A stretch of 64,000 nucleotides of DNA, from NCBI GenBank assembly GCA_016703945.1, contig JADJBC010000018.1, forward strand, positions 1 to 64,000, given 5' to 3'. This document shows, piece by piece, positions 52,266 through 61,023 of the stretch (positions within the stretch are counted from its first letter, which is position 1; each line of letters opens with the position of its first letter). Source of the stretch: Candidatus Aalborgicola danicus. Its GTDB lineage: Bacteria > Pseudomonadota > Gammaproteobacteria > Burkholderiales > Burkholderiaceae_C. Made by a program: the position numbers and the translations under genes. The notes under the pieces are model-generated. The model saw only the letters and a program-made list of their open reading frames with translations. It did not search any database and had not been told where the DNA came from.

Positions 52266-53483
52266 CTACTTCTCTTGTGACTGCAAGGAAACGCGTTTGA
52301 AGTCGTTCAGCTGCCTCTGCCATGCCATCATGACTTGACTCTCAATCAACTCAGTGAAGCGCTCGTAGGCATCAAAGGCACGTCGATAAGTTTTGGTGTT
52401 GATATCTGAAGGTGCAATGTCATAGACAGTGCCGAAGGTAGCGCTGGCACTCTTGGTCGCAGATGTCTCAGGTATTTCTACGGGCAACAGCTTGTCCCCA
52501 TATGCGCCGCTGATCCACTCGCGCACAGCCGAGGATGATGCACTGTTGTAATCAACACGCGACAACAGAATATTTACAAAGTCGAACTCCTTGGCTTTAC
52601 CACGCTCCGTGACCAAACCGCCGGCGACATCATTGAACAGACTGAAAAACTGAGAGCTAGAAATAAAGTCCAGGTTATTTGGAGGTACCGGGATAACCAA
52701 GCCATCAGCGGCCAACATCGCGTTGATCGTCAGATAGGAGAGGGCAGGGGAGGTATCGATAACGATGACATCGTAGTTCTGACGCACATCATCCAAGGCA
52801 TAACTCAACACGTTCCAAAACTCAAAATTGGCCTCGGACTTTTGGCGCCCTGGGAGGGCAAACTCGGCACCATACAGTGACAGACTAGCGGGGATGATGT
52901 CAATTCCATCCCAGTAAGTTTTACGAATTGCATAGCCTGCAGACGTTTGGGTGCCGTAGCAGAGAGGTAGGAGGGTGTCGTCATCATCGACTCCCTCAAC
53001 ACCCATCAGAGTTGTAGCTGAGGCCTGCGGGTCCTGGTCGATGATGAGAACTTTGTGGCCACGCAAACTTAGCCCTTGCGCAAGCGCTACAGCAGTTGTA
53101 GTTTTACTGACGCCACCTTTGAAATTGCACACCCCAATAACGATCGCGTCGGCTCCTTCGGGCCGCAAGTTTTCACTCAATACAGCTTGCGTCCACACTC
53201 TCAACGTTTCAAGGCTGTACATCCGCCGTTTCTTACCTGGCTCCGGTTCATTCGCACCAGGTAGATCTCCTTTACGCGCCCTTGCCAAAACATCTTTGTC
53301 TTCGAGCCCGCAAAACCAGCCGAGCTGTTGAACAGTGAATGTGGGCGCCGGCTTCACAAAGTCTGGCTGAAGCAGACTCTCGCGTACTCCAGAGACAATG
53401 TCTTTCGCCTTGTTGCCCAGAGTGACGAGATCCGCTAGGCTGAGCCTATTAGTAGTAACTTGAGGTTGTTTTTTCATAAACAT
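52266..53483 (-). CDS. parA: Plasmid partition ATPase ParA (type Ia)
   Basis: A 405-residue protein. The N-terminal ~110 residues carry a winged-helix/MerR-like region (FTVQQLGWFCGLEDKDVLAR) typical of type Ia ParA, which autoregulates its promoter. The deviant Walker A is CNFKGGVSKTTTAVALAQGL, with A' in LIIDQDPQASATTLMGVEG and Walker B in YDVIVIDTSPALSYLTINAM. ParA moves ParB-bound plasmids over the nucleoid. Forms an operon with parB; divergent from rep across the iteron region. Confidence 0.93.
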   Translation of the reverse strand: MFMKKQPQVTTNRLSLADLVTLGNKAKDIVSGVRESLLQPDFVKPAPTFTVQQLGWFCGLEDKDVLARARKGDLPGANEPEPGKKRRMYSLETLRVWTQAVLSENLRPEGADAIVIGVCNFKGGVSKTTTAVALAQGLSLRGHKVLIIDQDPQASATTLMGVEGVDDDDTLLPLCYGTQTSAGYAIRKTYWDGIDIIPASLSLYGAEFALPGRQKSEANFEFWNVLSYALDDVRQNYDVIVIDTSPALSYLTINAMLAADGLVIPVPPNNLDFISSSQFFSLFNDVAGGLVTERGKAKEFDFVNILLSRVDYNSASSSAVREWISGAYGDKLLPVEIPETSATKSASATFGTVYDIAPSDINTKTYRRAFDAYERFTELIESQVMMAWQRQLNDFKRVSLQSQEK

Positions 53484-53639
53484 GAAAGATGTAGTGTTTT
53501 GGTTATTGTACTTTCGGTGTATGAAAAATGCGTACTTTCAAGAAAGATGCTGCATTTTCCAAATCTTCCATCCAGCCTGTTCTTCTGATTTCGTCTCCTT
53601 GCCTCTCTTTTTGATCAAAAAGTCGTCGTCACGTCTGAG

Positions 53640-54030
53640 TTATCCACAGGCGTGCTGGATACGCAGCCTTCTTCTTTTTAAATATCTTTAAGAATTTAAG
53701 ACTTTACGCCTGAGTTTCTTTATATAAATCATAAGGTTACGCTATTTCAGATGAGACAAAAACCGGGATAGATGAGACAAAAACCGGTATTCATGAGTTT
53801 TAAACCGAGATACATGAGAATAAAACCGACCAGATCGAAATTCACCTCCAAAAGCTTCTCAGCACGAAAGATATACGTTACTCGAACTAATGCAGCCACC
53901 TTTTGACCACAACAATCATCTTCAGATGAGAAAAAAACCGACTTAGGACCGGTCTAAAAAACTTTGAAGGCTGCCTCAAATGAGAAAAAAACCGGCTTTG
54001 AGACAAGTTTCAAATGAAATAGAATTTCTA
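53640..54030. other. Iteron replication origin (oriV)
   Basis: A perfect DnaA box TTATCCACA lies at 53640-53648. An AT-rich stretch at ~53670-53750 follows. Direct repeats with consensus ATGAGA(C/A)AAAAACCG start at 53751, 53772, 53793 and 53814 (exact 21-base spacing), then at 53926 and 53980. They end 60 bases before the rep start, as expected for Rep_3 iteron plasmids. Rep binding to the iterons both initiates and limits replication in this class. Confidence 0.88.
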
Positions 54031-54063
54031 TGAACCTCATCTAACCTTTCTGAGAAGCTCTAA

Positions 54064-55374
54064 ATGAACAGCGACGTGCAACAAAAAATCAGAAAGCCGG
54101 TATCAACGCTTGCAATCATTCCAAAGACAGGCTCGATCACAAAGCTGGGGCGTCAGGCCTATGCCGTAATGCTTCTTGCGGCTCGCGATCAGGCGGCAGA
54201 AGATCCGGAAACCGGAATGTTTTCTTCTCCGCTTCATTCCATCATCCAAGGATTCGATGGAAACAAAGACAGCATGAAGGTGCTAAAAGCAACCTTGCGC
54301 TCAATGGTATCCAGCGTAATAGAGTGGCAGTCGCCGACCGAAGGGGAGTCTGATGAGTGGAATGCCAGCGGCTTATTAGCCGCTGCAAAAATAAAGCTCA
54401 TCAAAGGCGAGAACCACATCTTTTGGGCCTATGCACCCAACCTGCGGTATGAACTACTGAATCCCCAGCGTTATGCGCAACTGCAGCGATCAACGATCTC
54501 AAAAGCAAAAAGCCACGCAGGTTTATCCCTCTATGAAAATTGTGTTCGCTACAAGGATGTACCGTCAGGCCTGACCAGCGAACACCCCTGGGAGTGGTGG
54601 GTACCTGTTTTGCGCGGCAAGCCGGTAAAGATTGGAACTGAGCTCGAGTACGGAATATTCAAGCGTGACACTCTCAACAAAGCGATCGCTGAAGTGAATG
54701 AGATTTCTGAGGTAACAGTTGCTTTACGTGAGACCAAGGCGGGTAAGTCAGTGACAACGATTCAGTTCGAAGTCAAAAAGAAGCCTCGGTTGTCGATTGA
54801 GTATGAAGAGGAGTCGCGTGCACCAGTCAGCGCTGCATCATTGGTGAAAGCAGAAAAGATGGGTGTCCCTGCAAAAATAGCGGATGCCCTGTATGGCAAG
54901 TTTGGTGACAAAGCTCTCCTAAAGGCCTTAAATAAGTTAGCGGTGCGACTAGAACAATTTACGGCTCCAGTTGGCAATCAAAACGCCTATTTGAAGACCA
55001 TCCTTGAAAATGGACTTGCCGAAGAAACTCAGGGTAGTGAAAACACAGCGCTTGAGCAGAGAGCGACTACTGACCACGAGTCAAAGGAAGAAGCTGCAAA
55101 TCCAACTCCATATACCTTGCAGGCTGGACAGATACAGAAAGCGGAGCAGGGCGTCAGTCAGTTGGAGACTGCAAAGAATGAAATAGCTGCGTTATCTTCA
55201 GTTGAAAAAGAAGAGTTGGTCAGCGAGCTGAGAGCTTATGCAGTTCAGCAACAGTGGGCTCCGCGGATGATATTGAGGGTAGAGGCAGGGGAACTGGAAA
55301 ACCCCATGATTCAAGGCGCTCTGGCCAAGCTTCACTGGAAAAAAACTAGGGGGGCAGATTGGATCCCTTTTTAG
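54064..55374 (+). CDS. rep: Replication initiator protein (Rep_3 superfamily)
   Basis: A 436-residue protein, MNSDVQQKIRKPVSTLAIIP. Two winged-helix domains span residues ~15-260. Recognised segments are KLGRQAYAVMLLAARDQ, FWAYAPNLRYELLNPQRYAQLQ split at ~120-140, and SKAKSHAGLSLYENCVRYKD (the conserved S-x-x-a-x-x-L-Y-E-x-C). The C-terminal ~150 residues are acidic and helical, longer than in minimal initiators. It reads from the iterons immediately upstream. Frame intact. Confidence 0.88.
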   Translation: MNSDVQQKIRKPVSTLAIIPKTGSITKLGRQAYAVMLLAARDQAAEDPETGMFSSPLHSIIQGFDGNKDSMKVLKATLRSMVSSVIEWQSPTEGESDEWNASGLLAAAKIKLIKGENHIFWAYAPNLRYELLNPQRYAQLQRSTISKAKSHAGLSLYENCVRYKDVPSGLTSEHPWEWWVPVLRGKPVKIGTELEYGIFKRDTLNKAIAEVNEISEVTVALRETKAGKSVTTIQFEVKKKPRLSIEYEEESRAPVSAASLVKAEKMGVPAKIADALYGKFGDKALLKALNKLAVRLEQFTAPVGNQNAYLKTILENGLAEETQGSENTALEQRATTDHESKEEAANPTPYTLQAGQIQKAEQGVSQLETAKNEIAALSSVEKEELVSELRAYAVQQQWAPRMILRVEAGELENPMIQGALAKLHWKKTRGADWIPF

Positions 55375-55774
55375 GCATCTTGGTATTCAATGCAACGGGT
55401 TGCACCTAGTTGTTTCTTTTGCTTTTTATCATGCTTAAGTGTGCGATTTTCAGGATTTCGCAAAGTCGGTTTGGCCATGAATTCGGCCTTTTGGCTAAGA
55501 ATCGGGGCCGAAGTTGACGGACCTACGAGCAAACTCAAACACCTAGAAAATAAGTTGTGATCAGGTTGCACCTATAAACTCGCTTTCGAAAGTAGATTCA
55601 ATTTAAGAATAGCTTTCGGATCAAAGATCTATTCCGTGCAAACACCATTTTTCCGTCACTTGCTTCGCCGAATGTGACGAAAAAAAGGAATGTGATGCTT
55701 AGCGCGACGATAAAGCCTAGAAATGGCAGTTCACAACGCTCAATTAATACCCCGCTTACCGCGCACGGATACGC
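55375..55774. other. Intergenic region after rep
   Basis: About 400 bases with no strong gene. A 66-residue minus-strand frame at 55371-55571 has poor coding character. A TTTTTTCC-type T-rich stretch follows an inverted repeat near 55655-55690 (cttgcttcg...cgaatgtg) without clear pairing. Confidence 0.35.
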
Positions 55775-56026
55775 TTGCCAACTAGATTCGCATATCGGAG
55801 CCGAGACGGTGTAATAGACGCTTCCTGCATCGCGCGGGCTAACGAAGTTTGTGGCGCCACAATTTCTCTGTATCGGTATCGCGGCCTCAGCCCTATGCGG
55901 CTCAAAGAGGTCATTGCTGACGTTGAAACCTATGTTGTTGACTTAGCCAGCAATAGCTTCGACTTTACTAATCTAGCACCGGCCGGTGTGATATGAATCG
56001 CCCCGGGTTTCGTGGAGGCTGGTTGG

Positions 56027-56938
56027 TTAAAGTGAAACTGGGGTTTCGGTCTTCTCGGCGAGTTGCCGATAGTAGTTTGCCTCAGCCTCGGCCGGTGGAA
56101 TATACCCAATCGGCTCCAGCAGGCGGTGGTTGTTGAACCAGGACACCCATTCAAGGGGTAGCCAGTTCCAGTGACTCTTTGGTTTTCCAGGAGCACGGCG
56201 GTGAATCAATTCGGTTTTGTACAACCCGTTGATCGTCTCTGCCAAAGCGTTGTCGTAACTGTCACCACGACTGCCGACCGAAGGCTCTATGCCAGCTTGG
56301 GCGAGACGCTCGGTGTACAGGATGGAGACATATTGCGACCCCCTGTCGGAGTGATGGATCAATGCATTGTGGTCCGGCTGACGGTCATACAGAGCCTGCT
56401 CCAGCGCGTCCAGAACAAATTCCGTTCGCATGGAACTGCTGACTCGCCAGCCCACAATCCGGCGGGCATACACGTCGATCACAAAGGCGACGTATTGCCA
56501 ACCCTGCCAGGTCGAGACGTACGTGAAGTCCGAAACCCAAAGTTGGTTGGGGCGATCAGCCTTGAACTGGCGATTGACCCGGTCCAGCGGACGTGGTGCC
56601 GCTGTGTCAGGGACCGTGGTACGTATGACCTTGCCTCGGCGCGCACCCTGCAACCCCAAACGTTTCATCAGCCGCTCGACGGTGCAACGTGCTACCTGGA
56701 AGCCTTCACGGTTCATCTGATGCCAGACCTTGTCGGCACCGTAGACCTGCATGTTGGACTGCCAGACCAGCTGGATTTGGGGCATCAAGGTGTCATCCGT
56801 CTTGGCACGTGCACAGCGTAATTCGGGTTTGCGTTGGCACGCAGCATGGCGCCGATATCCTGACGGGGCAATCTGCAAGACCTTGCAGATCGGCTCGACC
56901 CCGTAGGTGTCGCGATGCTTGTCCACAAAGTCCTTCAA
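56027..56938 (-). CDS. IS3-family transposase OrfB, copy B
   Basis: A 303-residue protein, identical to copy A through the DDE core. Relative to copy A a G is missing near 56190 and one is gained near 56155, so a short stretch reads GKPKSHWNWLP instead of WKTKESLELAT before the frame is restored at EWVSWFNN. This segment is near the final helix, so activity is uncertain. C-terminus EKTETPVSL. Confidence 0.88.
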   Translation of the reverse strand: MKDFVDKHRDTYGVEPICKVLQIAPSGYRRHAACQRKPELRCARAKTDDTLMPQIQLVWQSNMQVYGADKVWHQMNREGFQVARCTVERLMKRLGLQGARRGKVIRTTVPDTAAPRPLDRVNRQFKADRPNQLWVSDFTYVSTWQGWQYVAFVIDVYARRIVGWRVSSSMRTEFVLDALEQALYDRQPDHNALIHHSDRGSQYVSILYTERLAQAGIEPSVGSRGDSYDNALAETINGLYKTELIHRRAPGKPKSHWNWLPLEWVSWFNNHRLLEPIGYIPPAEAEANYYRQLAEKTETPVSL

Positions 56939-57259
56939 GACTTGAGTTTGCGGTCGAGCTCCGCCTGGGCAAAAAAAGCACTGGCCAGTTTCAGAATTTC
57001 GTTGGCCCGGCGCAGTTCCTTGACCTCACGCTCTAGGGCTTTGATGCGGTCGCGCTCTTCACTGGTCACGCCATCACGAAGCCCGGTGTCGATCTCGCTT
57101 GCGCACCCATTCGTTTAGGGTCTGTGGGACGCAGCCGATCTTGGGTGCAATTGATTCAATGGCGGCCCACAAGGACGGGTATTCGCCACGGTGCTCTTGC
57201 ACCATGCGAACAGCGCGTTCGCGAACTTCGGGGGAAAAACGATTTGATTTCTTGCTCAT
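56935..57259 (-). pseudogene. IS3-family OrfA, copy B, frameshifted
   Basis: Matches copy A OrfA, but two bases are missing near 57097 (ctcg for ctcttg), so the frame ends after EWVRKRDRHRAS and the zipper helix is lost. Copy B should need OrfA from copy A to move. Confidence 0.85.
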
Positions 57260-57471
57260 GACTCCATCTTCTCAAAGGTTGGAGCCTCCTCAATTCCCGG
57301 GGCGATTCAATACGTGGAACGGATGGCGCAGTGATCGACGGTGTATTGGAGATTGCGGACGCCCGCTTCCGAGAAGTCGAGGGATGGAGCGTTGGGCGGA
57401 GACTTGGAACGTCCCGGCCGACAAAAAATGCTATGAGGGCGACGGGACAAGTTCCGGGCACTACCGCTAAA

Positions 57472-58200
57472 TCAGAACTGTTCCAACGACCAATTTCTCC
57501 CGCCTTTGCGAGGCACCAATGTGTGTTTAGTGGAACCAAGTACAAAGAGATGATCGTCGGTTCCAGGTAAAGCTGCAGCGCCCCACGCGTTGCAGTACAA
57601 CTGTCTGAGTTTTTGGGAGTCCTTTTGGAACTGCTGGGGATTCTCTTCCGCGCTCTGAAAAACACGTGGGCCGTCGCCACGTGAGTATTGCAGCGGGTAT
57701 GGTTTCAGAACGAAGAGTCCGATTTTGAAGAGTTGGCGCAGCTCATCTAAAAATTGGGCGCCCAATCGCACGCCGAGCTTATTGCCAAGTCGGGACGGAT
57801 GGACCTCAAGTTTCCTAAAATCTACCAGCCAACGAGGCCCATCGCTTGTGCATTTGAATGGGTTTTGATCCACATGGGATTCAACAAGAAGCTCCGCGAA
57901 GTCGTAACTTTCCTGACTTACATTGTCCAACTCCATTAGGAGTGATATCGCATCAATTGCCCGACCTGAACGCCTGGGACCAACCATTGCAGCCTGTGCA
58001 TAGCCGACTATCCCGTGATCGTCCGACCAGTTTGCGATCACTGGTCGACAAACAGTTTCGCAACTTGAATCAAGCTCGTTTGGGAGAATTTTTAACCGCA
58101 TTGTTGGGAGTCCAATTGAATGAATCTGTTTGGCGTTTCCAACTTCAAGCATCTTTTCATTCCAGAACTCTTCTATTTCATTGACTAGCGCCAGGTTCAT
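57472..58200 (-). CDS. GNAT-like protein
   Basis: A 242-residue protein beginning MNLALVNEIEEFWNEKMLEV. The segment VDFRKLEVHPSRLGNKLGVR LGAQFLDELRQLF has the shape of the GNAT acetyl-CoA loop (strand, then Q/R-x-x-G-x-G/A with N replacing one G), followed by GLFVLKPYPLQY, a strand seen in a group of hypothetical GNAT proteins. Substrate unknown. Moderate confidence because the loop is degenerate. Confidence 0.5.
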   Translation of the reverse strand: MNLALVNEIEEFWNEKMLEVGNAKQIHSIGLPTMRLKILPNELDSSCETVCRPVIANWSDDHGIVGYAQAAMVGPRRSGRAIDAISLLMELDNVSQESYDFAELLVESHVDQNPFKCTSDGPRWLVDFRKLEVHPSRLGNKLGVRLGAQFLDELRQLFKIGLFVLKPYPLQYSRGDGPRVFQSAEENPQQFQKDSQKLRQLYCNAWGAAALPGTDDHLFVLGSTKHTLVPRKGGRNWSLEQF

Positions 58201-58762
58201 TTATGTCTCCATTAAAATTGGATGTATTCATCTGACTCATCAAGCTGGCTAGTCAAATTAGACCTGTGCAGCAGATTGACCTTCAGCTCGGTGCGGTCAT
58301 CAAGATTTGTCATTTAACATTCCTTTGTGTTTTGCAAATTTGGTGGGCAGATTGATAGTGCTTTCAAAGCGTTTGCAATGTGATTTGAAGTTAAGTGATC
58401 GTGCCATCAAAATGGGGGCTGATTTTTGGCAATCGAACGTGACGGCCGAGTAAACGGGCCTTAAGACGCAGTTATTCGGCCGCTCATGTGCGATCTATTT
58501 GGTTTGGGCGCAGGCTTTCGGTTGTTGGAAGTTCAAAGACCGTACGAAAGCCAAGTCAAAAGCATAGGTGTCGGACCCAAGCGCACGTCAAGGTCCTACG
58601 CTGGCGGGTCATTCCTTGTGAAAGTTATCCCACGAATTCATGTATAGCGCTGTCGTGGAAGAAAATAATTCTGCAACTTCTGTGTCGATAATTGTGGTCT
58701 TCGTCAACCCTGCTCAAAGGCAAAGACCCCCAATGCCGCATGCAGCATAGGTTTTTTGCGCA
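58201..58762. other. Intergenic, nothing recognised
   Basis: About 560 bases between two minus-strand genes. No gene, RNA or clear repeat is found. It could hold the attachment site of the recombinase that follows, but no core is identifiable from one copy. Confidence 0.35.
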
Positions 58763-59671
58763 TCATTCATCTCGCAAATATGCAATGGTGTTTTTGATCG
58801 AAAAGTGTCCAAGCTCTTGGCTGAGAATCAAGACTGCTTCATCCAGAGAGAAGCCACAGCACAGCAACTCATTGCGCCGCCGCTGCGCAAAGCTGTGTCG
58901 CAACCCGTGTGCACCATTGCTAAAGCCAAGAATGTGCATGGATAGGCGGCCAAACTGGGAAGAGAGTAAATGCCCCCCAAGCAGCTCAAAGTGTGAAATC
59001 AAATGCGCGGTTCTATGGGCGACGCGGACTGGGAAAGGTCGAAGTAACTCTCGCATCCTTTCTGCGAGGCTCTCTGACAAACGGACTTGACGCACTAGAC
59101 GTCCTTTACCCCAGACCACAAATGCAACGTCGTCACTGCGGCCACTGAATCGTTCTTGACACCATGGACGGTCACTCTCGTTTAGACTTAAAACCTCAGC
59201 TATGCTGAGCAATTCCATTTCCCGAAGACCTGCGTCTTCGGCTAGCAGGATGGCAAGTCCAAGTGCAGGGTGTGCCATTTCAACTAGGAGATCAATTTGC
59301 TTTCGGGTATAGGCGCGGTCCTTTGGAATTGTGGCGGTTTTTGCGGCCACAAAAGGTATTGGTGACGCGCGGAGGATGTGAAAATTGATGGATTGGCGCG
59401 CCAGAGAGACCGTGCTTTGAAGGCAGGTACTTGCCTTGTATTCGAGATATTTTTGGGCGTCCGCGATATTTGAATTCTTGAGATGCTTTTCCTTTGTCTC
59501 AATAAGCCACTTTGCGTATTGGGTCAAACTACTTACATGTGCAACCTCTGTGAGTACGCCGCTTATTTTCTCCTTTGCGAGTTCAGGGAACTTGTGCCGT
59601 GACAAGCCGTGCTGCGTGTTACTGATGACAAGTTTCTTTGCTGCAATTACTGGGTCGTAGTTTTTCATCAT
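58763..59671 (-). CDS. Tyrosine recombinase (intact)
   Basis: A 302-residue integrase from ATG 59671 (MMKNYDPVIAAKKLVISNTQ). An N-terminal SAM-like domain precedes the catalytic domain: Arg-I in EDAGLREMELLSIAEVLSL, H-x-L-R-H in NGAHGLRHSFAQRRRNELL, His in QELGHFSIKNTIAYL and the Tyr in the same block. All catalytic residues are present. It differs clearly from the 46 kb integrase. Downstream by 16 bases of a small HTH-like gene, probably co-transcribed. Confidence 0.83.
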   Translation of the reverse strand: MMKNYDPVIAAKKLVISNTQHGLSRHKFPELAKEKISGVLTEVAHVSSLTQYAKWLIETKEKHLKNSNIADAQKYLEYKASTCLQSTVSLARQSINFHILRASPIPFVAAKTATIPKDRAYTRKQIDLLVEMAHPALGLAILLAEDAGLREMELLSIAEVLSLNESDRPWCQERFSGRSDDVAFVVWGKGRLVRQVRLSESLAERMRELLRPFPVRVAHRTAHLISHFELLGGHLLSSQFGRLSMHILGFSNGAHGLRHSFAQRRRNELLCCGFSLDEAVLILSQELGHFSIKNTIAYLRDE

Positions 59672-59687
59672 TTGAGCTCTCCAAAAG

Positions 59688-60011
59688 TTAAGGGTGATTC
59701 GAGTTCGAGTCGGTCCCACCGTGAGTGTTGTCGGTATTCGCGAACGTGCGCAAAAGCGGGTTTGCTTCAATGAAACGCCAGACGGCTGTTCTTGAAACGG
59801 AAAGTCCATGGGACGTGGCCAGGACTTCACAGATTTCCGCGGGGCTATGTTTGCGCGACAAACAAAGACGGACGGTTGGCAAGTACTTGATCAATTTGGA
59901 AGCACGGCGGCGGCGCAACGCGTCGCGGCGTTTCGTCCATGCGGCCTCAATGGCCTCTAATTCATGGACCGCCGGTGGGACAGCGAATTTTGTTCTGTAG
60001 GTTGGCTTCAT
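59688..60011 (-). CDS. Small HTH-like partner of the recombinase (107 aa)
   Basis: From ATG 60011 (MKPTYRTKFAVPPAVHELEA). A basic helical segment (AWTKRRDALRRRRASKLIKY) is followed by HSPAEICEVLATSHGLSVSR TAVWRF, a helix-turn-helix. Such small proteins are found before plasmid or island recombinases. Could be a regulator or directionality factor; inference. Confidence 0.6.
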   Translation of the reverse strand: MKPTYRTKFAVPPAVHELEAIEAAWTKRRDALRRRRASKLIKYLPTVRLCLSRKHSPAEICEVLATSHGLSVSRTAVWRFIEANPLLRTFANTDNTHGGTDSNSNHP

Positions 60012-61023
60012 GTTTTCCGTTGAAAAATTGGGTTGGTGAATTTCGCATGTTTGTAAGACCCGCATTCCAGTGGGACTGGCACCACCTAGTGTGATGTCTT
60101 GTTGTGTGGACCGCGCAGCATGGGTGGCGGGAAAGACTGTCCGGCTCGTCGTGACAACTGGCACTTTGAGCGCTACATGCGTGATGCGCAGCCTTGAAAA
60201 TCGCAGCCGGTTGATGGCTGTGGTCAGGCGTACGGTTACAGAGTGAGAGAGCTAAACGCGCCAGTGGATTTGTGTCCAGCTCGGCTAGGCTAGGCCTGCG
60301 GTTGGACTCTACTTGCGCGAAAAATTCCCGCGCCATTTCTCTGGTCTCCTCGACAGTGCATGACGGTTAGTGAGACTTGTTAGATCACTGGAGAAAGCGA
60401 GTAGCTATGCTGAAGTTGTGGCGTTCTGTTTTGACCGCCTGGGGTGATGTGCCGATGGCGCAATGGAAGAGAAAAGTCCATCCATGCTGTTGGCCTAAAA
60501 AAGGCGCAAAAAAAAACCACAACTCCGCAAAGAGGTGGCTATGTTTAGTTGCTGCTGGGCAGCTCCATCAATAGGAGATTGATGGTAGAAGTATACAAAC
60601 GTTTTTCTGGTTTGTTAAGCCATTTGCAAAAACATTGAGCCGTCGTGCGTCCGAGTGTTCCACGAAGTTTGTTGCGTTTAGTGACGGTAGATCTCAGGCT
60701 TCCCAGGCTTAGGTGGTGGTTTTTGTCCTTGCGCCGGGGTTACATAGCGGAAGCTTTACGGTTGTTTCTCGCCAGCACCTCCGTGGCGCATAAAGCCCGG
60801 CACTCACACGCGCACCAAGTTGGCCAATAGGGGTTCACTTGTCGCACTTGCCGGCGGCTCAACTTCAGTACCGCGGTGACATAGCGTTTGTTCAGGGTGA
60901 AAAGTCACTTCTATCTTGGCGCGCTCACGCCGTTGTGAACGGAAAGAGGGCCTCCATTCCATTGAAGCCGTTCATTGGGCTTGGCAGACAATTCCAACTT
61001 CCGGATTACCCGCAACCCGTTGT
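60012..61023. other. Long non-coding stretch upstream of selO
   Basis: About 1 kb. A minus-strand frame at 59962-60336 begins MAREFFAQVESNRRPSLAEL DTNP, which looks gene-like at its start but loses coding character and overlaps the HTH gene; I leave it uncalled. No RNA gene or repeat is evident. The region 60640-61020 must hold the selO promoter. Confidence 0.35.

Larger units (their letters stand above)
55994..57309 (-). mobile_element. IS3-family element, copy B
   Basis: A 1316-bp element with ends TGAATCGCCCCGGG and CCGGGGCGATTCA, flanked by a 3-bp target duplication ATA (55991-55993 and 57310-57312), as usual for IS3. The intact duplication indicates a direct insertion here. Two bases shorter than copy A because of a deletion in orfA. 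Confidence 0.93.
55775..57570 (+). pseudogene. ORF interrupted by IS copy B
   Basis: A frame open from 55775 (ATG 55895 possible) runs LKEVIADVETYVVDLASNSF DFTNLAPAGVI into the IS at 55994. If the IS and one ATA duplicate are removed, the same frame continues RGTDGAVIDGVLEIADARFR EVEGWSVGRRLG to a stop near 57570. Continuity across the junction suggests a real gene, unknown family. The 3' end overlaps the GNAT-like gene on the other strand. Confidence 0.4.

Noticed and set aside
53751..53995. ATGAGA...ACCG repeats as a CRISPR-like array
   Set aside because: Core of ~15 bases at 21-base spacing directly before rep with a DnaA box: plasmid iterons.
56171..56821. 216-residue plus-strand frame in IS copy B (also at 48726-49346 in copy A)
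   Set aside because: Antisense to the DDE core of orfB; present twice only because the IS is present twice.
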